Position numbers and translations under genes: made by a program. A DNA stretch of 64,000 nt. It comes from Progne subis subis (Eukaryota; Chordata; Aves; Passeriformes; Hirundinidae). The stretch is taken from positions 1,860,001-1,924,000 of the forward strand of contig JAKJHU010000067.1 in assembly GCA_022316685.1 (NCBI GenBank), written 5' to 3'. Below are positions 22,897 through 34,734 of this stretch, one piece after another. The stretch's first letter is position 1, and the number at the start of each line of letters is the position of its first letter. The notes under the pieces are model-generated. The model did no database searches and was not told the DNA's origin. It saw only the letters and a list, made by a program, of their open reading frames with translations.

Positions 22897-24461
22897 GTCA
22901 TAGTTTTAATTTTAAACTGGTCGGAAACACTACTTAATGTAGTGGTTTCACGTTTACTAAATTTTGGTCTTGGTACTTACTCTTTTTGTGAGAGAGAGAC
23001 TAGGAGAAAAACAAAGCAGGCTCAACTTTAAAATTAACAAATAGTTTATTAACATACACTAAAAGAATAGAAAAACAGAAAGCTGGAAAAAACCTAAAAT
23101 GGAATGAAACTTCAAAAACACTTTTCCCTCTCCTTACAAACTGTTTACTTTCTTACAAAATAACATAAAGAGACAAAACTTGTAATTTTCAGTCAGTTTC
23201 ACTATCTGACAATTGTCTTTCATCAATTCATTAGGGGAAGAGTTCCTTTTGAGTTATAGATCCCACTGACAACTTAGAACAGTTCTCTTGTGGGTTTTAA
23301 CTGTCACAAAAACAACCACCTGGAGAAACCTGCCTTTGTGACCCTCCCAGGAGCATTTTCCCAAGCTGCTTATGGGTCATGGGTGTTAGACTTTTGCATA
23401 CTGGGGTGTCACTTTTTAAAGATGAATAACTCCAAAGCAAAGGATTCTTCACTTCAAGGTACAAAGATATCTTCTCACTTCTTCACTGGTGCAGGGGGCT
23501 TCTCATTTTTATCTCTGTTCAAGTATCTTATAGGATATTACTTAGTTCATCACAAACACCTTTGCTTAAATCTACACGCAAAACAATCATCTCCCTAAAT
23601 GCATATCTTTCCCATAATTTACAGGAATGACTTAAATATAGAGTTCATTTTCATAGCTCAAGTAAGAATAGAACAACTAACTCTTCAACCCTCTGTCTTA
23701 ATACTCTTTTTACTCTGGCTACTTGACTTCATGCTGTTGTTCTTTATGTTTACTCTGTCTTTCTTTACTCTCTTAGAGAAAGGCCAAACTCTGGAAGCTT
23801 CATGTTGCTAAGAAAGAGTTAAATCTGCTCTGAGTCTTTGTCTCTCTTTTTCTCTGTAGCTCGTAGTATTAGATGTTCAAAGCTGAGCTGATAAAAGAAG
23901 AAAAACTCACGCAGAAACATTAGAGATTAGAGTACTCAAGCAGTCCAGAATCACAAAAAAAAAAACCAGGCAAGATCATAAATGCCTTCTCAGCTCACCC
24001 CTCGGTGTAAATTGGGGTGGCCTCAGCCTAAATGGTGCCCATAGCTCCCATCAGGGGCCCGGCAGACATTTTTCTCTGCTCTAAGGAAATTTAAAGAAAG
24101 TAGCTGTTACAAAACAGTAACCTCTCCTTCCCCCCTCTTCACCCGGGAGCCGATGGAATTCAGCCAGGCCTCAGGCCAGCTCCCCCCAAAAAAGGGGGGA
24201 GCAGCAGGCCCAGCTCGATGTTACCTGTCTCTCTCTGGCCGAAGGAAGAAGGAAAAGGCCCACCTACAGGAAATCAAGGGGTTTTATATGGTACTTCCCA
24301 AAGTCGCAGCCAACAATTTCAGTAGTCAAAATAGATGTCAATATTCTAACTAACTCTTTGATAAGTCTCTGTCTCTTCTAAAGCAATTCCCAGGTCCTGA
24401 CCTGGAGAATTATTTTACATTCTTTTATAACTAAAAAACCAAACTGTACTAACCCATGACA
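22897..24461 (-). mobile_element. Solo LTR, 1.5 kb family, copy 2 (inside CR1)
   Basis: It aligns with copy 1 over about 1.5 kb from 22938 on but is clearly diverged (many substitutions and small indels, my estimate above 10 percent). It has an extra 41 bp at its left end; taken with this, the ends are TGTCAT and ATGACA, a perfect 6-bp inverted repeat. If the element instead starts at 22938, the ends do not match. No clear target duplication is seen. The TATA-like stretch is near 24280-24290 on the minus strand. Confidence 0.75.
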
Positions 24462-25223
24462 CAGCAATAGAGAACAATGGTTGGCCTTACCTTTCCTTTT
24501 ACCATTAATATATTTATAGAAACATTTTTCATTATCCTTTAGAGAAGGCACCATTTTAAGTTCAAACTGAGCTTTGGCTTCTCTAATTTTTTTCCTACAT
24601 GCTCTAGCAGCTCCCTTAAATACTTCCTGGGAGACCCTCCTTCCAAAAATGATACATCTTCTTTTTATTACTAAATTCCTCCAAAACCTCATTGCCCATC
24701 CAGGCTGGATGTTTACCTCATCAACTCATCTTTCGGCACACAGGGACAGTCTGTTCCTGTGCCCTCAAGATCTCTGTTTTGAAGCATGCCCAGCTTTTCT
24801 GAACTCCTTTGTTTTAAGTGTTGCTTCCCAAGGAACTCTATGAAGAAGCCTCCTAAATAGGCCAAAGTCTGCCCTCCAGAAGTGCAATGCGAGAGTCTTA
24901 CTCATGTTCCCCCTGATTTCACCAAATATCAAGAACTCTATAATTTCATAATCACTCTGCCCCAACTGGCCTCCAACCACCACATCTCCCACCAGCCCAT
25001 CTCTATTTGCAAACAACAGATCTAACATAGTCCTTCCCCTGGTGGGCTCACCCACCAACTGCAACAAAAAGTTGTCCTCCATGCACTCTAAAAATTTGCT
25101 GGACTGCCTCTTTTCTGCAGTATTAAGTTCCCAGCAGATGTCTGGTAGGTTGAAGTCACCAACAAGAACAAGGGCTGTTGGTGCTGAAACATTCTCCAGC
25201 TGCTTATAGAATAAGTTGTCCAC
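24462..25223 (-). pseudogene. CR1 ORF2: endonuclease C-part and linker
   Basis: The APE-type endonuclease nicks the target DNA. On the minus strand GDFNLPDICWE is at about 25149-25160 and onward, with the TRG and LDLLFAN motifs after it. The SDH motif reads SDYE: the catalytic histidine is tyrosine at 24948-24950, one C-to-T step. The linker with KKIREAKAQ and FYKYINGK follows toward 24480 after a frameshift between about 24690 and 24765. The upper end at 25223 is the LTR insertion point. Confidence 0.9.
25218..25223. repeat. Target-site duplication of LTR A, left (GTCCAC)
   Basis: Six bases repeated exactly at 25866-25871 on the other side of the LTR; both copies are CR1 endonuclease sequence. 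Confidence 0.9.
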
Positions 25224-25865
25224 TATTGGAGTCCAGGGCATTCCTTTGGTTGCCCTGGAGGGTCAGGGACCTGGGCAGGGGGGTCTGGGACCCCAGCCCA
25301 GAGCTCAGAGAGACACTGGCTTTGATCTCAGTCCATGGGAAAAACTTCCTAAACTGAGAGAGGGTTTGCAGGCCACAAGAGTGTGAAAAATAGTAGTTTA
25401 GCTTATCACAGGGTGAAAAAACAGTAAATTTAGATTCCTAGCATTGAAGTGAATGGGGGCAAGATGGAGAATTTGGGGCGTTGTCTCCTTCTTCTTCATT
25501 CTTCGTCCCTCACTCCATTTCAGCAGTGACGTTGGCACAAAGTAGTTAGTGAGGATTGGGTCAGAGTAAAGATGACCTTTTTAGTAATAGTGATAGACAT
25601 TGGTAAGAAATAGTAAATAAAAAACACGTAGCAATTAGTATAAAAGATAAGGACAACCCAGCTCGGGGGGAGACATGAGAAGTCCATGCAGCTGCGAACA
25701 TCTCGTTGGGCTGAGAAAACTGTAAGATAAGAAACAATAAACGAAGTATGCAACCTTGAAAAATCAAAACCTGAAGACTCCGTCTCTTCCTTCGGCTTGG
25801 CTCAGAGCTGTGCAGGGGGGCAAAAGACTCTGAAACCACCTGAAAAACGGGGAAAGTCCCCAACA
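25224..25865 (+). mobile_element. Solo LTR A, 642 bp (inside CR1 endonuclease)
   Basis: An LTR on the opposite strand to its CR1 host. It begins TATTGGAG, where sister LTR B at 51029 has TGTTGGAG, and ends CCAACA; the second base has mutated from G to A. Plus-strand promoter features include TATAAAAG near 25640 and AATAAA in aacaataaacg near 25735. A perfect 6-bp target duplication flanks it, pointing to a class II or alpharetroviral type integrase. No internal sequence is left, so two LTRs recombined to one. Confidence 0.92.
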
Positions 25866-26184
25866 GTCCACCTCTTCCTCCTGGTTGGGTGGACGATAAC
25901 AGACTCCCAGTAGGATGTCAGCCTTGTCAGCTTTCCCCTTAATTCTTACCCATAGGCATTCAACTCTGTCTTCATTAATTTCAATACCTATGGCATCAAA
26001 AGCCTTCTTAATATAAAGAGCCACCCCTCCAGCCTCCTCTCCCTTCCCTGTCTCTTCTGAAGAGCTTGTAGCCATCGAGTGCAGTGCTCTGGCTCTGTGA
26101 CTCATCCCATCACATTTCTGTGGCAACTACATCATAGCTTTGCTGTTGCACCATGGCCTCCAGCTCTTCCTGTTTGTTACCCAT
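25866..26184 (-). pseudogene. CR1 ORF2 start: endonuclease N-part
   Basis: The minus-strand ATG at 26184 begins MGNKQEELEAM, a plausible ORF2 start. It runs into the endonuclease with the catalytic glutamate in the ATEM region, followed by a TGA where a tryptophan is expected. GVALYIKKAFDAIG and GVCYRPPNQ follow, ending at the LTR A insertion site. Only this stop and a small frameshift near it are apparent. Confidence 0.85.
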
Positions 26185-27560
26185 GCTGCATGCATTAGGT
26201 ATACATGCACTTCAGCTGGGCTACTGATTTCACTCCTGACTCAGGCTTACCACCTTTGGGTCTGCTTCCAGGCAGCCCAACTGCATCCCCTTCCCCCTTC
26301 AAACTTAGTTTAAAGCCCTCTCAACAATGTCTGCCAGTTCATGAGCTAAGAACCTTCTGCCCTTAACAGAGAGATGTATCCCATCTGGTTCCAGTAGAAC
26401 AGGTGCCATAAAATTTGCAGCATGATCAAAGAATCCAAAATTTTGTCAATGACACCAACCCTTAAATCACTTGTTAGTAATATGAGTTCTCTGGTTTCTT
26501 TCATCATTTCTCTCTGCCACCCAAGGGACTGACCAGAACACCACCTGGGCCCCTGTCTTATCAACCACTTGATCCAGTGCTCTAAAGTCCCTTTTAATCA
26601 CCTTGACACTCCTCCTTTCGATCTCATCACTGCCAGCCTGGAGTATGAGCAGTGGGTAATAATCAGAGGGCTGAATCAGCCCAGGAAATCTCTCAGTGAT
26701 ATTTCATACCCAGGCCCCAGGGAGGCAGCAGACTTCACAGTGGGATGGGTCCGGGTGACAGATCTGTTCCTCTCAGAAGGGAGTCACCTACTACGATTAC
26801 CCTTCTTCTTGATGTTAGAGTTAGAGATCCATCTTACAGGTGAATCATAATTGGGAGGCTCACTGGGCAGATAATTTCTCTCTAGATGATCTAAATCATC
26901 TGGCTGGCTCTCTAGATCCAGGGTCTCATACCTATTCTGAAGTGGCATCTGGCTAGGGGATGGGGGTTGGGAGGAGTTTCTATTATTACCTGCACAAGCA
27001 GGGACCCATTTCCACTCCCCTTCATCTACCAGGTGCCCTTCTATTGCCTGGGAGGGGGATGCATATGAGTCCTCTGAATCTTGATGGGCCTCCCTTAAAG
27101 ATGGAAGGGTTGAACTCCACCAGTCTATTTCCTTCCACTTTCCCTGATACTCCTTAACCTTTCAACTTCCTCCCTAGTTTGACCACCAATGAAAGGAGGT
27201 CATTCATCTGTTCACACCATAGGCACGCCTCCTCCACAACACCCCTGAAACAACCAAGAACCTCAAACACTCCGGGCAGGAATGGGTCTGTACAGAAGCA
27301 TCCCTTTTGGAGGGCTCCACTTGATCATATACACTTGTAACAGCCACAGTTTTCCACCATGTTGAAACCATTACTAACAGAAACCCCAAGACCAACCAGC
27401 CAGCAGAAATACCTCAAACAACACACAGCACACTTTACTAGCAAGAGTACTTGCAACCCTGCCTGCTTGAACTGCCGTGCAAACTGCCATGGTCACACCC
27501 CAAAGACATGCCATGCTCCTGTCTGCCTGCTCCTGTATGCTGTGCTCCCTAGAGGTCTCT
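26185..27560 (-). pseudogene. CR1 ORF1 pseudogene: zinc-finger region and SGNH esterase
   Basis: CR1-group ORF1 proteins carry a zinc-finger-like part and an SGNH/GDSL esterase domain. On the minus strand the esterase nucleophile motif is VIVVGDSLLRGTD (GDS codons at 26780-26788) and the catalytic D/H motif is EPDGIHLS (26368-26385), in the expected order. Between them, AGAQVVFWSVP-like sequence matches the domain core. Toward the N-terminus CPEC and a second CxxC-type pair (27190-27290) suggest the zinc finger. Several stops and frameshifts separate these parts. It is rare to see both esterase motifs so readable in a dead copy. Confidence 0.8.
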
Positions 27561-27730
27561 TATAATCAGTCACTCAGCAACTGAGGAAGCTCCACCCCTC
27601 GTTCCTGAATGACTCACAAATGCCAAATATTTAGATAATATTATTTAGAATTAACTGACGGGTAGGACCATCTGTCTCCTGCGCCTCTTTATATTTTAAG
27701 ATGTGTTTACTAGTGACAGATTTTGAGTAT

Positions 27731-29089
27731 TGCACTGGGTTTGCAGGCCAGGTTTTGTTCTACAGAAGGTTCTAGAAGTTTTCCCCATGTCCAACAGAGC
27801 CAATGCTAGCCAGCTCAAAGGCTGTGTCACTGGCCAAAGCTGGAGCCAATCAGAAATTATGGCAACACCTCTATGATAACATATTTAAGAAGAAAAAAAA
27901 AAAAAAAAAAGAAATTATTGTGAATAAGTAATTGCTCTCAGAGAAAAATGGAATGAGAATATGTGAAAGGAACAACTCTGCAGACATCAGGGTCAGTGAA
28001 GAAGGAGGGGAAAATGGTGCTCCAGGCACCAGAGCTGCAGCCTGTGGTGCAGACCATGGTGAGGCAGCTGTGCCCCTGCAGCCCATGGATGGACCATGGG
28101 GATCCACAGATCCACCTGCAGCCTGTGGAAGGGACCCACAGCAAAACTAGGTGGACGCCTGAGAGGAGGCTGTGAACTCATGGGAGGCACATGTTGGAGC
28201 AGATTTCTGGCAGGGATCTGCAGACTTGTGGCGAGAGTACCCTACCCTGGAGCAGTTTTGTTGTCAGAATTTGTGACCCTGTAGGGAACCTGTACTGTAG
28301 CAGGGGAAAGACCCTTCTCCCTGAGCAGCACAGAAACCAGCTGTAACCCCTGTTGCCTTTCTGCCTGTACTTCTGGGGAAAGAAGATAGACCTAGGAAGG
28401 AGGTGTGGTGGTGTATCCTCCCCCCACTCCTCTTTATCAGGCCTTTCACACTATGATCTGAGAACAGCTCATTAGGCCTTGGTACTTGATGAACAGCACC
28501 TGGGCTGAGCTCCTCTTCACCTTATGGAAACACCAGCTGCTTCCAGGAACTGGTGCTCTCTAATGAGCTCCTGCTTTTCTTTTTTGTGAACAGCCTTGGA
28601 ACCTCTTGTTCTTACACTTTTAAACAAAGTTGTTGATCCAAAGTGAGGCCAGGAAGAAACATGGTTATGATCAAAGCCTACCCTTTTGTGGCCTATGAAC
28701 AGCAGTCCAAAATGAAAACCTTTGAGCTCTTCTGGAACACAGAGTTGTCACTTTTATATTAAATCTGTTTTGACTGATACCTTTCCTGGTGATTCTTTAA
28801 GTGATCTCAAAACACTCATTTGTAACAGGAGGGAGGGGTTGGGTGAAGCTGTTTAATATCTTGTTTTACTTCTCAATATCCTGCTCTGATTTTATTAGTA
28901 ATAAATTCAGTTAATATCCCCAATTTGAACCTGTTTTTTCTGTGATGCTCTTTGGTGAGTGATATGTCTTCTGGACATTATCTCAACCCATGAACCATTC
29001 CTTATATTTTCTCTTCCCTGTCCAGTTGTGAAGAGAAGTGGGAAAGTGACTTTGGTGGGTGCCTGGTATCCAGGCAGGGTCAACCCAAT
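27731..29089 (+). mobile_element. ERVL-type solo LTR of passerine type, with an internal insert
   Basis: It starts TGCACTGGGTTTGCAGG. It carries the GC-rich middle part (repeated gcagcc, ctggagcag, gtgaacc words near 28020-28330), and ends with gtaataaatt (polyadenylation signal near 28900) and the ggtgggtgcctgg ... agggtcaaccca end near 29060-29089. This order fits the common LTRs of ERVL elements in songbirds, as I remember them. It is long because of an unexplained stretch at about 28430-28816. I could not confirm a target duplication. Confidence 0.8.
28430..28816. other. Unidentified insert within the ERVL-type LTR
   Basis: The recognisable LTR text stops near 28430 and resumes with ggagggaggggttggg near 28817. 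The roughly 390 bp between does not match an LTR type I know. It has repeated words such as gagctcctc and gaacagc. Its limits, and whether it is an insert or simply a longer LTR variant, are uncertain. I see no exact target duplication. Confidence 0.45.
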
Positions 29090-30913
29090 ATAAGTGTGAA
29101 TGTTGTGAAAATGTATATTACATCATTCAGTCTTCAAAGACTTAAGTTCATCCATATTAGAGGTATTGTTTAAAAGTCCCTAAGATTCAGACGAGCATTG
29201 CACTTTACCCATAAGGCAGTCAACCTCATTTAATCAGAAGGGAAAAGTCAGCCACCTAGGAGAATTTACAGGGCAATCACTCACACATACGAAATTGAAG
29301 GTTATTCTTACAATTATTTTTCTTTTTTTGTCATACAGAAATTAATCTTAATTAGAGAGAGTCAAGGACATCACTGCTACTCCCATACCAAATATTAAGT
29401 CAGTGGATATCTTAAAACTGTGCAATTGCTGTATAAAACAAGAGATTGCAGATGAAGACTGGTCACCATTGCAAAGACACAGAATAATATATCAGTTAAA
29501 TAGTTTCATTTAACAAATTTTTTTACTGAAGATGGTTTTAATGATGATTCTAGTGTAACTGATTGTCACAATCCATCCTATCCTCTTATCACACTCTATT
29601 CCCAACTACTTTCTATTCTGTTTGTGTTGGGGACACAGTAAGTGGTTCACTATTAAACTTCAGGATTAACAGGGAAGGAGATGGAGGCCAGGATCTGGAA
29701 AGACATAGCCTCTAAACTGAAGACCAGGTGAAACACCCAAGCTCTAGGCATGGAAACTGGATGATCTGAAAGTGTTTGAAGGATCAGTAAACATGAGACT
29801 TTTTGGTGGTATGCATATATTCTGATATGCAAATATTACTAGTGCATAGCCCTAAGGAGGAATAGAGTTGGCCCAATTTCTATTGCTCATATTTATTTGC
29901 GTGTTGTATGTTTGTGGGTATGCCTTTAAAAGTTCAATCCAGCTGTTTTTGTGTCCTTCTGGGTCCATATAATGTGTATTTGTTGGGGCAAGCTTTTTGT
30001 GAACACATGCTCAACCTCAGTGCTAGCAGGACACACCTCTGAGAACGACAGTAGACTCTCCTCCAGCCAGCCAGGAATGGTGATATCTCCTGAGTCTTCA
30101 AGCCAAGTCTAGGTTTTCTTTTATCTTTCTTTTACAAATACCAACTTTTTTATAATCCCCCCCAAACCCACAAACCAACAGAAATATATATGTCTACCTT
30201 AGTAGTGGAAGGAGTTTACACAAGAGATGTAGACATAAGGTACATACTAGCTGTGGAACAAAAGCAGGCCAAGGAGTACATTCCAATACTAAACAATTAT
30301 TTTTCATATTGTTTAACTCTTTTTTCATGTTGTTAATTCTTAAATAATTTCCTGACTCTGGGTTTGATTATTCTATTTATCCATCTTCATGCAAATCTTA
30401 CACAAAAAATACTGGCTTTATATAACGTGACTTCCAAACCTTTGACATTTGATCTTAGGTCTGGGGATTAGTAGATCATCTTTAATTTAGTAATACAGAC
30501 ATAGTCTTAGAGGCATAATTTTTAGGTGGCCAAAATTAAACGGGCTGAAGTAGAAAATATATAAAACTGTTAGTTGATAATATTTGATTAACTTTTTTGA
30601 GGTCTTTGTTCTACTTCATATTGTGGCCCCAAGAGGAAAAAAATAAAACAGGAGGTGTTAAGCAGGAATTCTCTTGAAAGATCATGGCAAATCTATTGAC
30701 TTTATAGGCTTTCTACTTTTTTCATGAATCAAAATTTGTTTTGTCAGAGTTTCTAAATTGGGAAAAAGCCCTAAAAAATGTTAGTATATTTTATTCCTGA
30801 ATATGTGTGTTTAGGTGAACTGGATAGGGATGGAAGAAGGAAAATATACACAAAGGTAACATTTCAGAGGAAAAGACAAAAATTTCAAAATTGAAAACGG
30901 AGAAGGAAAGATT
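29090..30913. other. AT-rich non-coding DNA, nothing recognised
   Basis: No gene or named element is visible. A patch at 29580-29760 is less AT-rich but shows no motif I can use. Confidence 0.55.
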
Positions 30914-31255
30914 TGTTGCTGTAGGACACAAAAGAAAGACTAAAGACTCCAAGTATTTCAGAAGGCAAAAAGCATAGAAGGCTTTATTGTCTAATTCTTA
31001 CCACCTTTTATAAGGTGTTCCGATACAGACTTAACATGACTGGTGAACAGGAACAACACTTCTCTAATCCCATTGGTGATGGAGAACTAGAGAAACAGCA
31101 AAACACCACCTGGAGTAAAATTGTTTTGGGAAAGGATAGTTGTTTGCCAGGATTATTTTGAGAAGAGGCTGTCTTGAGAACTTTTCCCTTGGGAAAGAGT
31201 TAACACTGCTAGCAGGCTAAAATCTCTTCAGACTCAGAAATATCATGCTCACATT
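30914..31255 (-). mobile_element. LTR-like segment, about 340 bp
   Basis: The plus strand reads tgttgctgtaggacacaaaag at the start, with the reverse complement of AATAAA at 30983-30988 and a TATA-type stretch (cttttataagg) about 25 bp beyond, so a minus-strand LTR. It is more GC-rich than its surroundings. End points are approximate and no target duplication was confirmed. Confidence 0.5.
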
Positions 31256-33841
31256 GATTCATCTTTCTTGGATATACAAAAAGAATGAATACCACTTAGA
31301 AAGAAAAATAAAAGGTATACATGTGTCCATATGATTGAAAATCAGAAATTATCCTTAGAAAGATAATGTTTGAACATTTACATATTAAAATATTATAACT
31401 ATTTGTTTCAGTGAGGGTCTAGAATTAACCTAGAAAAAAATTGTGATTCTTCATGAAACCAAAAGATTGCTAGACAGCTAAAATTAGAAGTGATATAACA
31501 AAATCAACAGTAAATGGAATTCCTAGTAGATAATAAGTTTATTCAAATTTATTATTAACTTGAACCTAAATATTTCAAATGTCATACAGGTCAGTAACTT
31601 CAATAATAAAACAAGCAAAAATGTATTTGCATCAATTACTTACTGTAAAAATTATATGTCATATCTTTATATTGAATGGTCCTGCGCAAATAATTAAAAT
31701 TCTGAGGATTCCTCTGACTTACATCAGGAGAAGTTTGGGTCACACAGCATACTTTTTTCCTTCATGATATATTTCATTGTCATCTAGCAGCAGCTAAAAC
31801 ATGTATACCTGAAAGGGTATTTAAAAAAAAAAAAAAAGTTTTACTATACATCTGTAATATTTTCATTAAAACATTTAAACTGAAATATCTGGTTAAAATG
31901 TTTAAAATTATATATCATTCTTTGAACAAAAAAATATGTGATAGACCTTCTGCATTCTTTGAATTTGGGAGAAAAATTAGGTTTAGTGTCTTTTGCATGC
32001 TATTCATGAACTGTCCATTACTAAATAATAGTTAAACAATACAAAGATCTTGGAAAATATAATGGCTAGATAAATTATTCATATGTGAATAGCACGTTAT
32101 TGCCAACTGAATAACAGAAATAAATATCATTTATCATTGTCAGTCACTGGCAACTTGTGCTCAGTGTAAAAGACTGTTGATTACTGAATAATTTTGAATA
32201 ATTTTCAAATAAAACTTTACCAACTTATTCTCCCATTTCAGCAATATTATAAGTTGATACCTCATTTTCTTGCTACTTTTGCTTATATTTTATATCAGTC
32301 CATCATTATTTTTAATTGCAAAGTCAAAAGTAGCAATGAAAATTGGGCAGGAAATCAGTAGAACTTTTATGTCTGAATTCTCTTTAACATTCAATTACTT
32401 CTGTGTGATAAAATAGGCCTTCAGCTTCCTAGGAAGCAAATTTATTTTCATGATAGTTAGCACTTCCTGATAATATTTAAGAAAAACATTATTCCTAACA
32501 TAGGAGAATATAACATTTTTTTATTATTGTGCATAAAGACAAGTGTTCTATAATACTTCTAACACCTTAGGAATTTAAACTTATATGTGATAATAGCAGT
32601 GCATTATATTAACTGAGTTGCTGCTCAGACTGCCATTAGTAATTCTAAATTTTAAAACTTGCAGATCATCTTCACCACCTCCAGCCTGAAACAATGAAGA
32701 TTCAGTAGAGGATTCCTCACTAGAGTATATATATAACTTTAGAATTTTTAACTCTGGGAGAAAAAGCCAAAGTCAGACTAGGAACCTACTATTAATGAGA
32801 AACTATATGTCCAATTTCAGTACCTTAGTTAGGTGGTTCTTTAGATTTCTGGAGTTTCATTAAATTGGGGAATATGTCAATCAAGACCTAAAATAAGTAT
32901 TGAAATTATTAAGACAATTTGAGGGATCTACCCCACCGCACATATGCTCTTATCTATTAAGTGGGAAAGGTCAATGCCTGAGTAGAACATAGGAGCACTC
33001 TACTCTTGCTGCAGTAGAGCCACCATGGTTTACAACCCTTTTTCATGAGTCCTGGAGATTTGCTGTGACTAAGTCTTTAGAATTGTGTTGTTGTTATGGG
33101 CAGTTATAGCAAGTTGAGAAGCAAGTATGGGTTGAATTGGATTGGTATCCTGACATAGTCAGGCACTACAGCCTAGAATTATACAAGATTTAATCTGTTG
33201 AGTTTAACAAGCAAGGCTGAAGGAGTAGCTTGTTGGAAAAGAGACAGTGAAGACATTTTAGCTCCTTCTTTCTCTCCAGGAAAAGCTAATGATGCAGTTG
33301 AATGATCCTTAAGATCTCATCAATATGGAAATAAAAATGGCCAAAGAGATTAAATGCAATTATGGAAGCATAAGGACCACAGAAAATCCAAATTGGTAGC
33401 TTTGTCAAGTCTGTTTTTTAATTCCAGTGATAATTCAACAAGTCATTTTAATTTGCCTCCTGTATGAGACTTTTAGACACTAATCACTAGACAGAGTTAT
33501 TTTGTGTTGTTTTCTGATTGCAGGCAGCACAATTGGTAATGAATTACCAGGGTAATTCAGATCGTCAAGGAAAAGGGAACATTTTTATTATAGTTTCTAA
33601 TTCTATTTGTTCAAATAGCTCCAAAGAATATGCTCAACTAATATAAAAATCTGTTGCAATAGCTGTCCTTATTTGTCTGAGAAGCAGTCCAGCAAATAAA
33701 ACGTGAAAATTTGCTTTCCCAAGATTCAGGGTCCTGAGTTTACCCTATGCCTGGCCCATAAACTCTGCCAGTGTATGATTATGGTCAGCCCAGGCTGCCT
33801 CCACTCCTGCAGTCACCAATTAGCTCAGTTGCATTGGGTGT
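31256..33841. other. AT-rich non-coding DNA, nothing recognised
   Basis: Very AT-rich sequence without recognisable coding or repeat content, apart from short A runs (for example near 31825). Confidence 0.55.
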
Positions 33842-34250
33842 TGTTGTACATTATTTGTGTTTATATTGTATTCATTTTTATATTGGGTTTTGTAATGGTT
33901 TCTTCTGTACACCCCCTGTACCCCTTGAAAATGTATCATCCTGAAATATGTCCCTGCTACTTTTCTCCTCTCATTCTCCCACACTGGAATGTAATCCAAC
34001 TCTGTTCCACCTTATGCCTGATTGGGTAGTGGCTTGTCCCCACCTCTAGCCCCTTCCCCGTGGATAAAAGGCAGGAGAAGCATGTGGATCTCTCTTGGGA
34101 CAGGGACTGGATTGGGTTCCTGACCCTGCGGGGCCAGGACCACAGGAGAAAGACTGAATAAAGCTATGATTCCCTGCGGACCAAGGGCAGACTCTTTCCT
34201 TTGCCACCTGTTCTCTCTCAAGGAAAAGGTTCCAGCCACTCTGGGATCTT
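33842..34250 (+). mobile_element. ERVK-like LTR segment related in layout to the provirus LTR
   Basis: It starts TGTTGTACATTATTTGTG, like the TGTTGT start of the provirus. It has the CCAACTCTGTTCC and GATTGGGT words also seen in that LTR, a TATA-type gataaaagg near 34063, and gaataaagc (near 34155) followed by ctctttc(c)tttgcc, the same order as around the provirus polyadenylation site. It is therefore a related but distinct family. The right end is uncertain; DNA to about 34370 may be leader sequence. Confidence 0.7.
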
Positions 34251-34325
34251 TGGGACCCTGAAGGAAAAATCCTTCCAGCTGTGGTTTCTCTCTGGAGCTA
34301 GCTGAGGCAAAAACGGAGCCAGGGC

Positions 34326-34328
<3 letters not shown>

Positions 34329-34356
<28 letters not shown>
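34329..34356. repeat. (GA)14 microsatellite
   Basis: Perfect GA dinucleotide repeat of 28 bp beside the LTR-like segment. Confidence 0.95.
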
Positions 34357-34359
<3 letters not shown>

Positions 34360-34734
34360 CAATCGGGGATCATCAGGTACAATATCACATCCCTGCTTGT
34401 AGGGCTGTCTGTTACCTCAGCTAAGTGTCCAAGAATTCCAAGATTAACTATGCTGCATTTTCAGCAGGAACCAAACTGATTGAAGTCCCTCAGAACGACA
34501 AGTATCTGCAAGCATGCTACCTCCTGGAGCTGGAGTAAGGAAGCTTCAGCAACAGGCAGCTTGTAGTGGACACCAATCACAAGGCTCCCTTTTTTGCCTC
34601 AGCCTCTGATTCTTACCCACAAACTTTCGACCTGTTTATGGCTGTTTTTCAGAGACCTCTTTACACTATCCATGTCTTGATGTAGAGAGCATGTCTCTGG
34701 CCTTTCTTCCTTGTCTGTGCCTTCTGAACAGCCT

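Larger units (their letters stand above)
19618..27600 (-). mobile_element. Nearly full-length CR1 LINE broken by three LTR insertions
   Basis: The plus strand begins with two copies of the CR1 3' octamer (cacagaat cacagaat), which fixes the 3' end. Going up in coordinate one meets, on the minus strand, the 3' UTR and ORF2 end, reverse transcriptase, the linker, the endonuclease, and ORF1 with an esterase. LTRs at 21204-22743, about 22897-24461 and 25224-25865 interrupt it. Without them the CR1 is about 4.2 kb, close to the full length of avian CR1. The upper limit near 27600 is approximate. Stops and frameshifts are present but few for a CR1, suggesting a copy younger than the other CR1s here. 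Confidence 0.93.

Noticed and set aside
21204..24461. A provirus bounded by two 1.5-kb LTRs
   Set aside because: The DNA between them is in-frame CR1, not a retroviral interior, and lacks a primer site and polypurine tract.
33703..34029. 108-codon frame as a protein
   Set aside because: It runs through an ERVK-like LTR and its flank, with no domain.
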